A stretch of DNA of 64,000 nucleotides from CAYWBU01 sp942491525 (lineage in GTDB: Bacteria; Desulfobacterota; Desulfomonilia; UBA1062), in contig CALOBW010000064.1 of the NCBI GenBank assembly GCA_942491525.1, forward strand, positions 1 through 64,000, read 5' to 3'. Positions within the stretch are counted from its first letter, which is position 1; the number at the start of each line of letters is the position of its first letter. Shown here piece after piece: positions 40,870 through 49,557 of the stretch. A program made the translations under genes and the position numbers. The notes below the pieces were generated by a model. That model was given only the letters and a program-made list of their open reading frames with translations. It ran no database searches and was not told the origin of the DNA.

Positions 40870-41530
40870 TTTTCTTGAAATCCAGAATTTTCCAGTCGCG
40901 TTGCCGGGCAATCTTGCGCAGTTTGAAGTCGGGGTTGGTGGCCACCGGATTGCCGAAGATCTCAAGCGCCTCCAGATCAAAATGTGAATCGGTGTAGAAG
41001 TAGCTGCTGCCTAGGTCAATGTTGTTCTCGTCAGCCCAGCGTTTGGCAAATTCGCGTTTTCCGGGCCCGTAGCAGAGCGGTTTGATGATTTTGCCGCTGT
41101 AGTGGCCGTCGATCATCTCCAGCCGGGTGCAGACGGTATGGTCGATATTGAGCCCTGTGGCCAGGGATTCAACGAAGAAATCTGGTGAGTTGGACAGGAT
41201 TACCAGTTCGTGGCCGCGCCGGCGGTGATCTTCGATCAATGCGACGCCCTCTCTGTAGAGGCTTTTGTTGCAGACCTCTTGTTCAAACCAGAGCTTGCCG
41301 AAATTGAGCATGTCCGCTTTGCTGGCGCCGGCAATGGAACTTATGCTCTGCTCGTACCAGGCGGTTATGTCGAGCAGTCCCAGGCGGTAGAGGGCGATGA
41401 AGAGACCGCCCTTGAGCACCTCTCTTCTCTTGATGAAGCCCAGGTTGAGGCTCAGCCGGGCCGATGATTGGCCGGCATTTTCCCAGATCAGGGTGTGGTC
41501 CATGTCGAAGAAGGCGGCGCTCTTTTTCAT
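40856..41530 (-). CDS. HAD-IB family phosphatase (SerB/CicA-like)
   Basis: 224 residues. The nucleophile motif is FFDMDHTL (Asp9, Asp11), the second motif ELVILSNSP (Ser), then a late motif YFYTDSHFDLEAL with acidic Mg ligands. Cap insertion follows the IB subclass (LYRLGLLDITAWYEQSI helices between motifs I and II). Members dephosphorylate phosphoserine or lipid precursors. It has no signal peptide. The gene overlaps the convergent gene at its 3' end, which limits termination signals here. Confidence 0.8.
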   Translation of the reverse strand: MKKSAAFFDMDHTLIWENAGQSSARLSLNLGFIKRREVLKGGLFIALYRLGLLDITAWYEQSISSIAGASKADMLNFGKLWFEQEVCNKSLYREGVALIEDHRRRGHELVILSNSPDFFVESLATGLNIDHTVCTRLEMIDGHYSGKIIKPLCYGPGKREFAKRWADENNIDLGSSYFYTDSHFDLEALEIFGNPVATNPDFKLRKIARQRDWKILDFKKITVD

Positions 41531-41637
41531 AACTATTTGTTATAGTGAATTAAATTCAGCTGTCAAACGCTTTATGTGTAAAACGTGAGCCGCACTGCTG
41601 ATTGACATTTATTCTTTCATGTGATTGGAGTGCCATC

Positions 41638-41673
41638 ATGAACTTTTTGGAGATGTTTAATGGTAACCATTGA
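41638..41673 (+). other. Short upstream ORF (11 codons) overlapping the ABC operon start
   Basis: ATG 41638 follows TTGGAG by 7 nt and reads 11 codons to TGA 41671-41673, overlapping the ABC ATPase start (ATG 41660) in another frame. The ATPase has its own Shine-Dalgarno (GGAG) within the small frame. It could couple translation or be accidental. Confidence 0.3.
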
Positions 41674-42589
41674 GGGTCTTTCTAAGAACTATGGGAGCCG
41701 TCAGGCGGTCAGGGATATATCCTTCGACGTTAAACCGGGCGAGGTGCTTGGTTTTCTGGGGCCCAACGGTGCCGGAAAAACTACCACAATGAAGATCATA
41801 ACCTCCTATATGGCGCCCACGGCCGGTCGGGTCAGCGTTATGGGGTATGATACGGTCAAACAGTCCTATGAGGCCCGCAAGCGCATCGGCTATCTGCCTG
41901 AGCACACCCCGCTCTATACGGATATGCGGGTGGAGTCATTTCTGCGTTTCGTGGCCAGGGCCAAGCGGGTTAAGTCTAAGCTGATTGAACAGCGCCTGGA
42001 TACCATAATTCATGAATGCGGGCTGCTGGATGTGCGCCATGAGCTGATCGGCAAGCTGTCCAAGGGTTATCGCCAGCGCGTCGGACTGGCTCAGGCGCTG
42101 ATCAATGATCCGCCGCTGCTGGTGCTGGATGAACCTACCATGGGCCTGGATCCGCGGCAGATCTACGAGATCCGCCAGCTGATTAAGGATCTGGCCGGCA
42201 ACCGTACAATAATTCTTTCATCGCACATCCTGCCCGAAGTTTCTCAGCTCTGTGATCGCATCGCCGTGATCAATAAAGGTAAAATTGTGGCCGTGGATAC
42301 AACCGAGCGCCTCAAGGCCCGCTTGCGTGCCCATGATGCCATTGAGGTCAAGATCGGAGAGCGTCTCGATGAGGCCCTTGCCATGGTTTCCGGAATCGAG
42401 GGTGTGCTGGGGGTTGAGCGGGCCAACTCCTGCATTCTGAACATCGAGGCAGTCAAGGAGCGCGACATGCGTCCTGAAATTGCCCGCCGAATTGTTGAAG
42501 GCGGCTGGCCGCTGCTTGAGATCGTCCGGCGTGAAATGAGTCTTGAGGATATATTTATGGAACTGGTCATGGAGGAGCAGGGTGCGTAG
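41660..42589 (+). CDS. ABC transporter ATPase (GldA-like)
   Basis: 309 residues. Walker A GPNGAGKT (about 34-41), signature LSKGYRQRVGLAQAL, Walker B LLVLDEPTMGLD, and switch HILPEV. The C-terminal extension (about 215-309) is typical of GldA/drug-exporter type ATPases in which it contacts the permease. Start ATG follows TTTGGAG. First gene of a four-gene operon whose partners are an ABC-2 permease and two auxiliary proteins, all overlapping, so the complex is an exporter or membrane-remodelling machine rather than an importer. Confidence 0.85.
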   Translation: MVTIEGLSKNYGSRQAVRDISFDVKPGEVLGFLGPNGAGKTTTMKIITSYMAPTAGRVSVMGYDTVKQSYEARKRIGYLPEHTPLYTDMRVESFLRFVARAKRVKSKLIEQRLDTIIHECGLLDVRHELIGKLSKGYRQRVGLAQALINDPPLLVLDEPTMGLDPRQIYEIRQLIKDLAGNRTIILSSHILPEVSQLCDRIAVINKGKIVAVDTTERLKARLRAHDAIEVKIGERLDEALAMVSGIEGVLGVERANSCILNIEAVKERDMRPEIARRIVEGGWPLLEIVRREMSLEDIFMELVMEEQGA

Positions 42590-43349
42590 TGTCTATCTCA
42601 AGGAGCTGGCAATCTATTTTACCTCTCCCATCTTCTATGTCATGGCGGTTGTTTTTGCGCTGCTGTCAGGTGTGTTCTTCTATAATCAGATGACCTCAGT
42701 GTCGTTGCTGGCGACTCAGATTGCTCAGTACCAGCTGCAGAGCGGGGTCGGCCTGAGCGATATTCTGCTGCGGCCTCTCTTCCTGGATGTCAGCATGCTG
42801 ATTATCTTCATCATCCCGATAGTCTCCATGCGCCTCTACGCCGAAGAACGCTCCGAAGGCACAATTGAACTGCTCTTCACCTATCCGTTGAGTGATTTTG
42901 CCGTGCTGGCCGGCAAGTACCTGGCCGGTCTGACCGTTATCGCCCTGCTGATGACGATCTCATTTATGTTGAGCCTGATGGCGGCCATGATCGCCCATAT
43001 TGACTGGGGTGTGGTTTTCAGCTCATATCTCGGGCTCTTCCTGATGGCTTCAGCCTTTCTCTCCATGGGAGTCTTTGCCTCCAGTCTCAGTAAGAATCAG
43101 ATCATTGCGGCCGTGCTGACTACCGGCATGATCCTGGCTTTCTGGGCTGTGGGTTGGTTTGCCAGGGCCATCGAGCCCGGTCTGATCAGCAGTTTTCTGG
43201 AAAACATCTCGCTGGTGGGCCATCTGCCCGGTTTTCTGAAGGGCATGATCTCATTGAAGGATCTGACCTTCTATATCTGTTTCTCGCTCTTTTTTCTCTT
43301 CCTCTCCTTGCGGGTTATCGAGTCGCATATCTGGCGGGGGCAGTCATGA
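42582..43349 (+). CDS. ABC-2 type permease (GldF-like)
   Basis: 255 residues from GTG 42582, overlapping the ATPase stop by 8 bp; the ORF-level ATG upstream is inside the ATPase frame. Six membrane helices are visible, including YFTSPIFYVMAVVFALLSGVFFYNQM, FLDVSMLIIFIIPIVSMRLYAEERSEGTIELLFTYP (the conserved E-R-x-x-G-T-x-E-L-L-x-x-x-P loop of ABC-2 permeases) and ISLVGHLPGFLKGM. It pairs with the preceding ATPase. The ERSEGT loop is the best family marker. Confidence 0.85.
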   Translation: MRSVYLKELAIYFTSPIFYVMAVVFALLSGVFFYNQMTSVSLLATQIAQYQLQSGVGLSDILLRPLFLDVSMLIIFIIPIVSMRLYAEERSEGTIELLFTYPLSDFAVLAGKYLAGLTVIALLMTISFMLSLMAAMIAHIDWGVVFSSYLGLFLMASAFLSMGVFASSLSKNQIIAAVLTTGMILAFWAVGWFARAIEPGLISSFLENISLVGHLPGFLKGMISLKDLTFYICFSLFFLFLSLRVIESHIWRGQS

Positions 43350-44650
43350 AGCGCTATTTCCGCTATGGCCTCAGTTCTCTGCTGGGGACCGTTTTCTTTA
43401 CCGCGATTCTGGTCTTCATCTACCTTTTCAGCGTTCGTCATGACCGGGTTTTTGATTTGACGGAGATGAATTTGAATACGCTGGATGAGAAGTCAATGCT
43501 GACCCTTTTGGAGCTGAAACGTCCGGTTGAGCTGGTCCTCTTTGATCAGAACGGCCCTGAAACGATCAGGGTCAAGGATCTGCTGGAGCGCTATGTGCAG
43601 GCCAGCAGTCTGATCAGTTACGAGGTTGTGGATCCTGATGTTAATCCGACGCGTACCCAGGAGGCCGGTGTTGAAAATTACGGTGAACTGCTTGTGGTCA
43701 GCGGTGAGCGCCGCCTGCGTCTCAAGAGTGTCACGGAGGAGAGTCTGACCAACGCCCTGTTGAGTCTGGGCAGTGACGGCAGCCGGGTTATCAGCTTCCT
43801 GAGCGGTCACGGCGAGAAGCCTCTGGCTGACGGTGGTCGTGGAAGTCTTTCTCAACTTAAGAGTCTGCTTGAAAAGGACGGCCATGTGGTGGAGTCCCTG
43901 ATGCTCTCCGGGCAGGAGGTCGGTGCGGCCACCGATCTGATTGTGATCGCCGGCCCGCAGAAAAATCTGCTGGAGCATGAGCTTAAGAGCTTGCGGGCCT
44001 ATCTTGACGGTGGCGGAGATCTTTTGCTGGCTCTGGATCCCGGCGCTGATGGCGGTCTGCGCGAGCTGCTGCTGGACTATGGAATTCAGCTGGGAGACGA
44101 TATAATCATCGACAGTTTTAGTCGTATGCTGGGCGGCGACTATTCGACGCCTGTGGTTAACGATTATGGGGCTGCGCTTAAAGATTTTCGTTATGCATCT
44201 TTTTTTCCGCTGGCCCGTTCCCTGAGTATTCTGGAGGGACACAGTGTTGAGTGGCTGGCGCGCACTTCGCGGCAAAGCTGGGCTGAGCATGATCTGGCAC
44301 GCTGGAACAGCGCGGGGGAGGCTGAGATTGAGGATGGCGACCGGCCCGGTCCGCTGAATGTGGCGCTCATGGCGCAGGCGGGATCAACGCTGCTGGTTTT
44401 CGGCGACGCCGATTTTATGACCGACGCCTATCTCTATGTCTCGGGTAACAATGATCTGATTCGCAGCTGCATCAATCTGCTGCTCGAGGAGGAGCTGCTG
44501 GTCAGGATCGCAGCCAAGGAGAGTGCCGACAAACCCTTTGTTCTGACTCCGCTGCAGGCCAGGTTGATTTTCTGGTTTCCGGTTGTGTTTATGCCCGGAC
44601 TGATTCTGCTCAGCGGCATCTATGTGCTTCTCTACCGGAGAAAAGTTTGA
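43346..44650 (+). CDS. GldG-like auxiliary ABC protein
   Basis: 434 residues from ATG 43346 (ATGA overlap with the permease stop). Layout is N-terminal membrane helix (LLGTVFFTAILVFIYLF), a large extracytoplasmic domain with YEVVDPDVNPTRTQEAGVENYGELLVVSGERRLRLKS, an internal SFLSGHGEKPLADGGRGSL glutamine-amidotransferase/GldG-type motif, GGGDLLLALDPGADGG, and a C-terminal helix (IFWFPVVFMPGLILLSGIYVLLYRR). GldG-type proteins accompany GldA/GldF ABC systems in several phyla, and not only in gliding bacteria. Confidence 0.8.
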   Translation: MKRYFRYGLSSLLGTVFFTAILVFIYLFSVRHDRVFDLTEMNLNTLDEKSMLTLLELKRPVELVLFDQNGPETIRVKDLLERYVQASSLISYEVVDPDVNPTRTQEAGVENYGELLVVSGERRLRLKSVTEESLTNALLSLGSDGSRVISFLSGHGEKPLADGGRGSLSQLKSLLEKDGHVVESLMLSGQEVGAATDLIVIAGPQKNLLEHELKSLRAYLDGGGDLLLALDPGADGGLRELLLDYGIQLGDDIIIDSFSRMLGGDYSTPVVNDYGAALKDFRYASFFPLARSLSILEGHSVEWLARTSRQSWAEHDLARWNSAGEAEIEDGDRPGPLNVALMAQAGSTLLVFGDADFMTDAYLYVSGNNDLIRSCINLLLEEELLVRIAAKESADKPFVLTPLQARLIFWFPVVFMPGLILLSGIYVLLYRRKV

Positions 44651-45861
44651 AGCTGCGCCAGCTGGCAATCTACCTGCTGATTGCGCTGCTGCTCGGCGCC
44701 GGTTACTGGCTGCTGGACTCCGGCGATTCTGCCGACTCTGCGGCGCCGGTCTTTGATTTGGCGGTCGATTCGATCGAGTCAATCACATTTCATAAGGATG
44801 ATGGCGTGGTGCTTGAGCGAGGGACGGATGCATGGCAGATCGTTGCGCCGCTTGATACACCCGCTGACGCCGCTGAAGTTGAGCGGCTGCTGGAGAAGAT
44901 TGCCGGCATCAGGATTGAGCGCCGCCTGGAGAGGGGGTCCCAGGACTACGGATTGCTGCCGCTTTTGACAATTGCCGGTTCCGGCGAGAGTTTTACGCTG
45001 CAGGCCGGAAATCTCTCCTCAATGGGTAACTTGCGCTACGCTTCGCTGGGCGCAGACCTCTTTCTGATCGATAAGTTTGCCGAACTGGGCCTGCGTTATG
45101 ATCTGATGATGCTGCGCCGCAAGCGCCTGCTGAATGCAACGGCAGTCAGCGCCCTCTCGATTGAGCGCGATGGTCTCAAACTGCATCTGGAGCGGGGGGC
45201 TGACGGGGTCTGGAATCTGCCCGGCGACTATACGCCGCCTCTGCGTCAGGATCGTATTGATCAGCTGGTCGATGCCCTGCTTGCGCTCAGGTCCCAGCGT
45301 TTTGATGTCGCGGATCCGGCCGGCGCCGCGGCCGTCGTATTGACTGTCGGCGTGAAGGATCAGGCAGAGACACTCTCAATCTGGGAGGATGGTACTGCAG
45401 CTTCATCAGGTCTGGGGCAGACGGTCAGGGTTGATCAGGATTTCTACGGAGTGTTACCCCGGCAGCTGGGGGATCTGATTGATCGCTCACTGGCGCACCC
45501 CGAACTGGGGCAGGTCAGCCGGATTGTCTGGGACAGTGCCGGGCAGCGCCTCGAGTTTATGCGGCGCGGCACCGACTTTGTGGCGGATGACGGCGCTTTG
45601 CGCAGTGCGGACGTTGCGGCTCTGGTCGCGGTCATCAATGGCTGCCAGTACAGTGACGAGTTGCTGCTGCTGCCTAGTGATGCTGCGGCGCTGGGATCTT
45701 TGTTGATCTTTTATGGACAGCGTACCCCTGCCTTTGATATTGAGTTATACTCCAATAGCTATGTGGTCCTGAATGGTAAGTACTGCCGGCTTGGTCAGAA
45801 TGATATGCAGAACCTGCTGGCTGCGGTTGCGCGCTTGCGGGAGAGCAAGGAGATACTATGA
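44647..45861 (+). CDS. DUF4340-type auxiliary ABC protein
   Basis: 404 residues from TTG 44647, overlapping the GldG-like stop (TTGA). N-terminal membrane helix followed by a repeated soluble module: first SIESITFHKDDGVVLERGTDAWQIVAPLDTPAD ... RLLEKIAGIRIERRL, then IERDGLKLHLERGADGVWNLPGDY ... VDALLALRSQRFDV. The W-x-I/L-x-x-P then helix pattern is the DUF4340 repeat. Found commonly beside GldG-like proteins in ABC operons. No enzyme motif. Confidence 0.8.
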   Translation: MKLRQLAIYLLIALLLGAGYWLLDSGDSADSAAPVFDLAVDSIESITFHKDDGVVLERGTDAWQIVAPLDTPADAAEVERLLEKIAGIRIERRLERGSQDYGLLPLLTIAGSGESFTLQAGNLSSMGNLRYASLGADLFLIDKFAELGLRYDLMMLRRKRLLNATAVSALSIERDGLKLHLERGADGVWNLPGDYTPPLRQDRIDQLVDALLALRSQRFDVADPAGAAAVVLTVGVKDQAETLSIWEDGTAASSGLGQTVRVDQDFYGVLPRQLGDLIDRSLAHPELGQVSRIVWDSAGQRLEFMRRGTDFVADDGALRSADVAALVAVINGCQYSDELLLLPSDAAALGSLLIFYGQRTPAFDIELYSNSYVVLNGKYCRLGQNDMQNLLAAVARLRESKEIL

Positions 45862-46385
45862 GACCCACCTGGGATGAATATTTTATGATGCTGGCCAAAT
45901 TGGCAGCTGCCAGATCGAGCTGCCTGTCGCGGCCGACCGGGGCCGTGATCGTCAAGGATCACCAGGTGCTGGCCACGGGCTATAATGGATCATTGCCGGG
46001 TCAGCCGCACTGCATGGATGAGGGTGAGTGCTACCGTCGTAAGGTCGGCATCGATGAGGGACGCAAGTATGACGCCTGCCGTTCATCGCATGCCGAGGCC
46101 AACGCCATCACCCTGGCGGCCAAGAAGGGTTTCTCGATTGAGGGCGCCACGCTCTATTGTACGCTGGAGCCTTGCTTCACCTGTGCCAAGCTGATCGTCA
46201 TGTCCGGCATCCATCGGGTGGTTTTTGAGTATGGCTATGAATCGCCGCTCAAAGAGCGCGACGATTACTGGAAGAGGCTGCTGGACGACAGCCATACCGT
46301 GGTTGAAAGGCTGGTTATCGGTGCGGATGCCATCGGCTATGCGGCTGATTTCTTAAATCCCGACACATCGAAGAGGAGGCTGTAA
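45858..46385 (+). CDS. dCMP deaminase (ComEB-like)
   Basis: 175 residues, ATGA overlap with the DUF4340 gene. Cytidine/dCMP deaminase zinc motif: SSHAEANAI (His and catalytic Glu) and TLEPCFTCAK (P-C-x-x-C), with the N-terminal GAVIVKDHQVLATGYNGSLPGQPHC typical of dCMP deaminases that use dCTP/dTTP allostery. It converts dCMP to dUMP for thymidylate synthesis. It is the first of a dCMP deaminase-dcd-ndk set. Confidence 0.85.
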   Translation: MRPTWDEYFMMLAKLAAARSSCLSRPTGAVIVKDHQVLATGYNGSLPGQPHCMDEGECYRRKVGIDEGRKYDACRSSHAEANAITLAAKKGFSIEGATLYCTLEPCFTCAKLIVMSGIHRVVFEYGYESPLKERDDYWKRLLDDSHTVVERLVIGADAIGYAADFLNPDTSKRRL

Positions 46386-46970
46386 GTGGTTCTTGGAGCA
46401 GATAAAATTGTAAGCATGATCAGAGAGGGCGTCTCTGTTGAGGATCATATCAGCGGTGAGATGGTGATGAAGCCTCTGGTGGAGCCGCTGCTGGCCGATC
46501 AGGTCGACGGCATTGAGGGCACCACTGTTGATCTGCGCCTGGGGGCGATCTATAAACCGGTCGGTTCGGCCAGTCTGATGCGCGAAACCCGCGTGACCCC
46601 CGAGATCGAGAAGCTGATCGACATTGAGGATCAGCCCGATGGTGTCTTCACAGTCAAGCCCGGCGACTACCTCCTGATGCAGACCATCGAGACTGTCAAT
46701 ATGCCGCATGACATTTTTGCCTATATCCGTCCGCGGACCACTATGATCCGCAGCGGTATTCCGCTGGAGACGGCGTTTATCTCGCCCAACTATCAGGGGC
46801 GTCTGACGGTGGGCATGAAGCACCAGGGCTTGCATGATGTTGATATCCAGATGGGATTTCGTATAATGTGTGTGGCTTTCTTCCCCATAGACGGCGAGGC
46901 CGTGCCCTATCGCGGCGTCTGGCAGGGTGAGCGGGTTTCCACCAACGGCAAAGTTGAGCGCCCGTTTTAG
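46386..46970 (+). CDS. dcd: dCTP deaminase / dUTPase-family protein
   Basis: 194 residues from GTG 46386, right behind a GAAGAGGAGG Shine-Dalgarno. Fold landmarks: IEGTTVDLRLG, FTVKPGDYLLMQTIETV, IRPRTTMIRSGIPLETAFISPNYQGRLTVGMKHQG (the R-x-x-x-x-R-x-G region and the Glu/Asn-rich strand) and CVAFFPIDGEAVPYRGVWQG. It is a member of the dCTP deaminase/dUTPase superfamily; the N-terminus and GTTVDLRLG suggest dCTP deaminase. It would yield dUTP/dUMP from dCTP. Adjacent to dCMP deaminase, so two routes to dUMP are encoded side by side. Confidence 0.85.
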   Translation: MVLGADKIVSMIREGVSVEDHISGEMVMKPLVEPLLADQVDGIEGTTVDLRLGAIYKPVGSASLMRETRVTPEIEKLIDIEDQPDGVFTVKPGDYLLMQTIETVNMPHDIFAYIRPRTTMIRSGIPLETAFISPNYQGRLTVGMKHQGLHDVDIQMGFRIMCVAFFPIDGEAVPYRGVWQGERVSTNGKVERPF

Positions 46971-46999
46971 CTTTAAATAACTAAGAAGAGGAGTTTATC

Positions 47000-47464
47000 G
47001 TGGAAAGAACCTTGATACTGATTAAACCGGATGCCATGCAGCGTGGTATGGTAGGTAAAGTGATTGGCAGATTTGAGGATAAGGGACTGAAGATTGTCGG
47101 ACTCAAGATGCTGCAGGCCGACAGCGCCCTGCTTGAGACTCACTATTCGCATCTGAAGGACAAGCCGTTCTTTCCGCGCATCCGTGAGTTTATGAGTTCC
47201 ACTCCGATTGTTGCCATGTGCATTGAGGGTAATGAGGCCATCAATGTTGTGCGTTCGATCTGCGGCATTACCAATTCGCGCATGGCTGCGCCGGGTACCA
47301 TCCGCGGGGACTGGGGCATGAGCATTCAGTCCAACCTGGTGCATGCTTCTGATGGCCCTGAAACCGCCGAGGCCGAAGTTAAGCGCTTCTTTAGTGAGGA
47401 TGAACTCTTCGATTATGCCCGGGCCCTGCATGAAGTTGTCTATGCCCCCGACGAAAGGGACTGA
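47000..47464 (+). CDS. ndk: Nucleoside diphosphate kinase
   Basis: 154 residues from GTG 47000 after AAGAGGAG. It matches Ndk throughout: TLILIKPDAMQRGMVGKVI, FYxHL-like HYSHLKDKPFF, VRSICGITNSRMAAPGTIRGDWG and the phosphohistidine NLVHASD (His115). It transfers gamma-phosphate between nucleoside triphosphates and diphosphates, in keeping with the deaminase neighbours. The ATG of the next gene (47442) lies inside its 3' end. Confidence 0.95.
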   Translation: MERTLILIKPDAMQRGMVGKVIGRFEDKGLKIVGLKMLQADSALLETHYSHLKDKPFFPRIREFMSSTPIVAMCIEGNEAINVVRSICGITNSRMAAPGTIRGDWGMSIQSNLVHASDGPETAEAEVKRFFSEDELFDYARALHEVVYAPDERD

Positions 47465-48185
47465 TGAAACCATAGATCAACTCTCCTGCGGAGAGCTGCT
47501 GGTCATCCAGAAGAGGAAGGGCTACCGGTTCTCGTTGGATGCATACCTGTTGGCGGCCTTTGTTGATGAGGACAGTGCGGTCAGGATGCTTGAAGTCGGT
47601 TCCGGCTCGGGTGTTATTGCCATGATGCTGGCTGGGATCAAGAAATATTCAGTTACTGGGGTCGAATTGCAGGCCGAGATGGCAGATCTATTCGAGCGCT
47701 CGGTCGAAATTAATAACCTGGGTGACAGAGTAGAGGTTGTGCATCAGGACTTCATGGAGTATGAAGGCCGCGGCTTCGATGTGGTGGTCAGCAATCCGCC
47801 CTACCGTCCGCTGGCTACCGGTCGGCTGAATGCGGATGCGGTCAAGGCGGTTGCCCGGCATGAGATCAGCCTCGACCTTGAGGGGTTGCTCGAACGCTCG
47901 GCTGCCAAGCTCAATCAGGGAGGACGCATCTACCTGGTCTATCCTGTCTGGCGTCTGGCTGATCTGATGCATGAGCTGCGCCGCAATGCGCTTGAGCCCA
48001 AGCGGCTGCGCATGGTTCATTCGGATGCTGAGAGCAGCGCAGAGCTCTGTCTGGTCTGTGCGGTCAGAAACGGCGGCCGCGATATTACGGTTGAGAAGCC
48101 GCTCTTTGTTTATGACGAGAAGGGGCGATATACAGAGGAGATGTTGGCTGTTTTTGGACAGCTTGAGATGACAAAAAGCCATTGA
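47442..48185 (+). CDS. TrmN6-like tRNA(Val) methyltransferase
   Basis: 247 residues. Start ATG 47442, overlapping ndk by 23 bp, is chosen because the family N-terminus (D-E-T-x-D-Q-L then GELLVIQKRKGYRFSLDAYLLAAF) begins right there. Class I methyltransferase: MLEVGSGSGVIAMMLAG (SAM motif I), VVVSNPPYRPLATG (N-P-P-Y, the adenine-N6 specificity motif). It would methylate adenine-37 of tRNA1(Val) or a related RNA. No own ribosome-binding site is evident, consistent with translational coupling to ndk. Confidence 0.75.
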   Translation: MPPTKGTDETIDQLSCGELLVIQKRKGYRFSLDAYLLAAFVDEDSAVRMLEVGSGSGVIAMMLAGIKKYSVTGVELQAEMADLFERSVEINNLGDRVEVVHQDFMEYEGRGFDVVVSNPPYRPLATGRLNADAVKAVARHEISLDLEGLLERSAAKLNQGGRIYLVYPVWRLADLMHELRRNALEPKRLRMVHSDAESSAELCLVCAVRNGGRDITVEKPLFVYDEKGRYTEEMLAVFGQLEMTKSH

Positions 48186-48193
48186 CCTTCAGG

Positions 48194-48224
48194 TTGATTA
48201 CATGTTGATATGGCTTAATATACT
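48194..48224 (+). promoter_or_regulatory. Candidate promoter of tig
   Basis: -35 TTGATT, 19-bp spacer, -10 TATACT (5 of 6). A second possibility (TTGATA, 16 bp, TAGTAT) would start too close to the Shine-Dalgarno. Both are uncertain. Confidence 0.35.
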
Positions 48225-48248
48225 AATAGTATACGGAAAGGAACAATA

Positions 48249-49553
48249 ATGAACGTTGAAATCAAAGAAATAGGTCCTAATCGCAATGAGATGCAGATTA
48301 CCATCCCGCAGGCTGATGTTGATAAGGCTGCCGGTGATGTATACCGCGATATTGCTAAGAATGTTAACATAAAAGGTTTCCGCAAGGGCAAGGCTCCCAA
48401 GAGTGTTATTCGCAGCTACTACGGTGACTATATTGATGCTGAGCTCTCCAAGAAGCTGATCAATGAAAAGTTTGAGCAGGCCCTTGAAGAGGAGCAGGTC
48501 TTCATCGTCTCCGCCCCTGAGTTCGAGAGTGACGCACCTAAAGAGGGTGAGGATTTCACCTTTAAGGCCAGTTTTGATGTGCGTCCCGAGGTTAAGGCAG
48601 AGAAGTTCACCGGTTTTGAGCTGAAGCAGCTGAAGAAAGAGGTCGGTGACGAGGATGTTGATGGTGTGATCGAGCATCTGCAGTCCAATCTGGCTGATGT
48701 CAAAGAGGTCGAGGATGCCGATTATGCGGCTCAGACTGGCGATTATGTCGTGGTCGACATCGACTCCGCAGATGAGCCTGATCTCAAGCGTGAGCAGATG
48801 ACGGTTGAGGCCGGCGGCAAGAGTGTCATTCCTGGCGTGGCCGACAACCTTGAAGGTCTGAAGGCCGGCGAAACCAAGGAGATCGAGGGCGAGTTCCCTG
48901 AAGATCACTTCATGGAGCAGATGCGCGGTAAGACTGTTAAGCTGAATGTTAAGGTTGTCTCCATTAAGCAGAAGGAGCTGCCTGAACTCAATGATGAGTT
49001 TGCCAAAAAGGTTCGCCCCGACGTTGAGGGTATGGACGCCCTGCGTGAAGCTATCCGCAAAGACTTCCAGGACCGTGCAGAGCAGGAGGTGCGGGCATCG
49101 CTGGAGAAGCAGGTTTCTGACGAGTTGGTCAAGGCCAATCAGTTTGACGTGCCTCAGAGCATGATTGAGATGCAGGCCAATATGATGATGCAGGAAGTTG
49201 CGCAGCGCTTTGCTGCCCAGGGTATGCAGATGCAGGACCTCTTTAGCGACATGGAGTCTTTCCGTGCTGAGAGCATGGAATCCGCTGAGAATGTTGTGCG
49301 TGTCTCACTGCTGGTGGATGCCATTTCCAAGGAGCTGGAGCTTGAAGTTTCAGACGAAGATGTTGATGCCGAGATTGCCAAGATGGCCGAACAGTATCAG
49401 GTGTCTGCCGAGATGATTAAGCAGAATATCGAGGAGCGCGGTGCGCGCGCCGAGATTGAGTTTGGCGTTAAGCAGAAAAAAGTCTTCGATTACATCGTTG
49501 AAAACTCAAATGTTGAAGAGGTTGACTCTCTCGACGAGGCCGAGGAGGAGTAA
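48249..49553 (+). CDS. tig: Trigger factor
   Basis: 434 residues. Layout is the normal three domains: N-terminal ribosome-binding region with IPQADVDKAAGDVYRDIAKNVNIKGFRKGKAPKSV (the G-F-R-x-G-K signature), a PPIase FKBP-like middle (TGDYVVVDIDS, VIPGVADNLEGLKAGETKEIEGEFPED), and a helical C-terminal chaperone arm rich in Glu and Met. It is a ribosome-associated folding factor. Ends 4 bp before clpP in the conserved tig-clpP-clpX order. Confidence 0.95.
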   Translation: MNVEIKEIGPNRNEMQITIPQADVDKAAGDVYRDIAKNVNIKGFRKGKAPKSVIRSYYGDYIDAELSKKLINEKFEQALEEEQVFIVSAPEFESDAPKEGEDFTFKASFDVRPEVKAEKFTGFELKQLKKEVGDEDVDGVIEHLQSNLADVKEVEDADYAAQTGDYVVVDIDSADEPDLKREQMTVEAGGKSVIPGVADNLEGLKAGETKEIEGEFPEDHFMEQMRGKTVKLNVKVVSIKQKELPELNDEFAKKVRPDVEGMDALREAIRKDFQDRAEQEVRASLEKQVSDELVKANQFDVPQSMIEMQANMMMQEVAQRFAAQGMQMQDLFSDMESFRAESMESAENVVRVSLLVDAISKELELEVSDEDVDAEIAKMAEQYQVSAEMIKQNIEERGARAEIEFGVKQKKVFDYIVENSNVEEVDSLDEAEEE

Positions 49554-49557
49554 TAGA

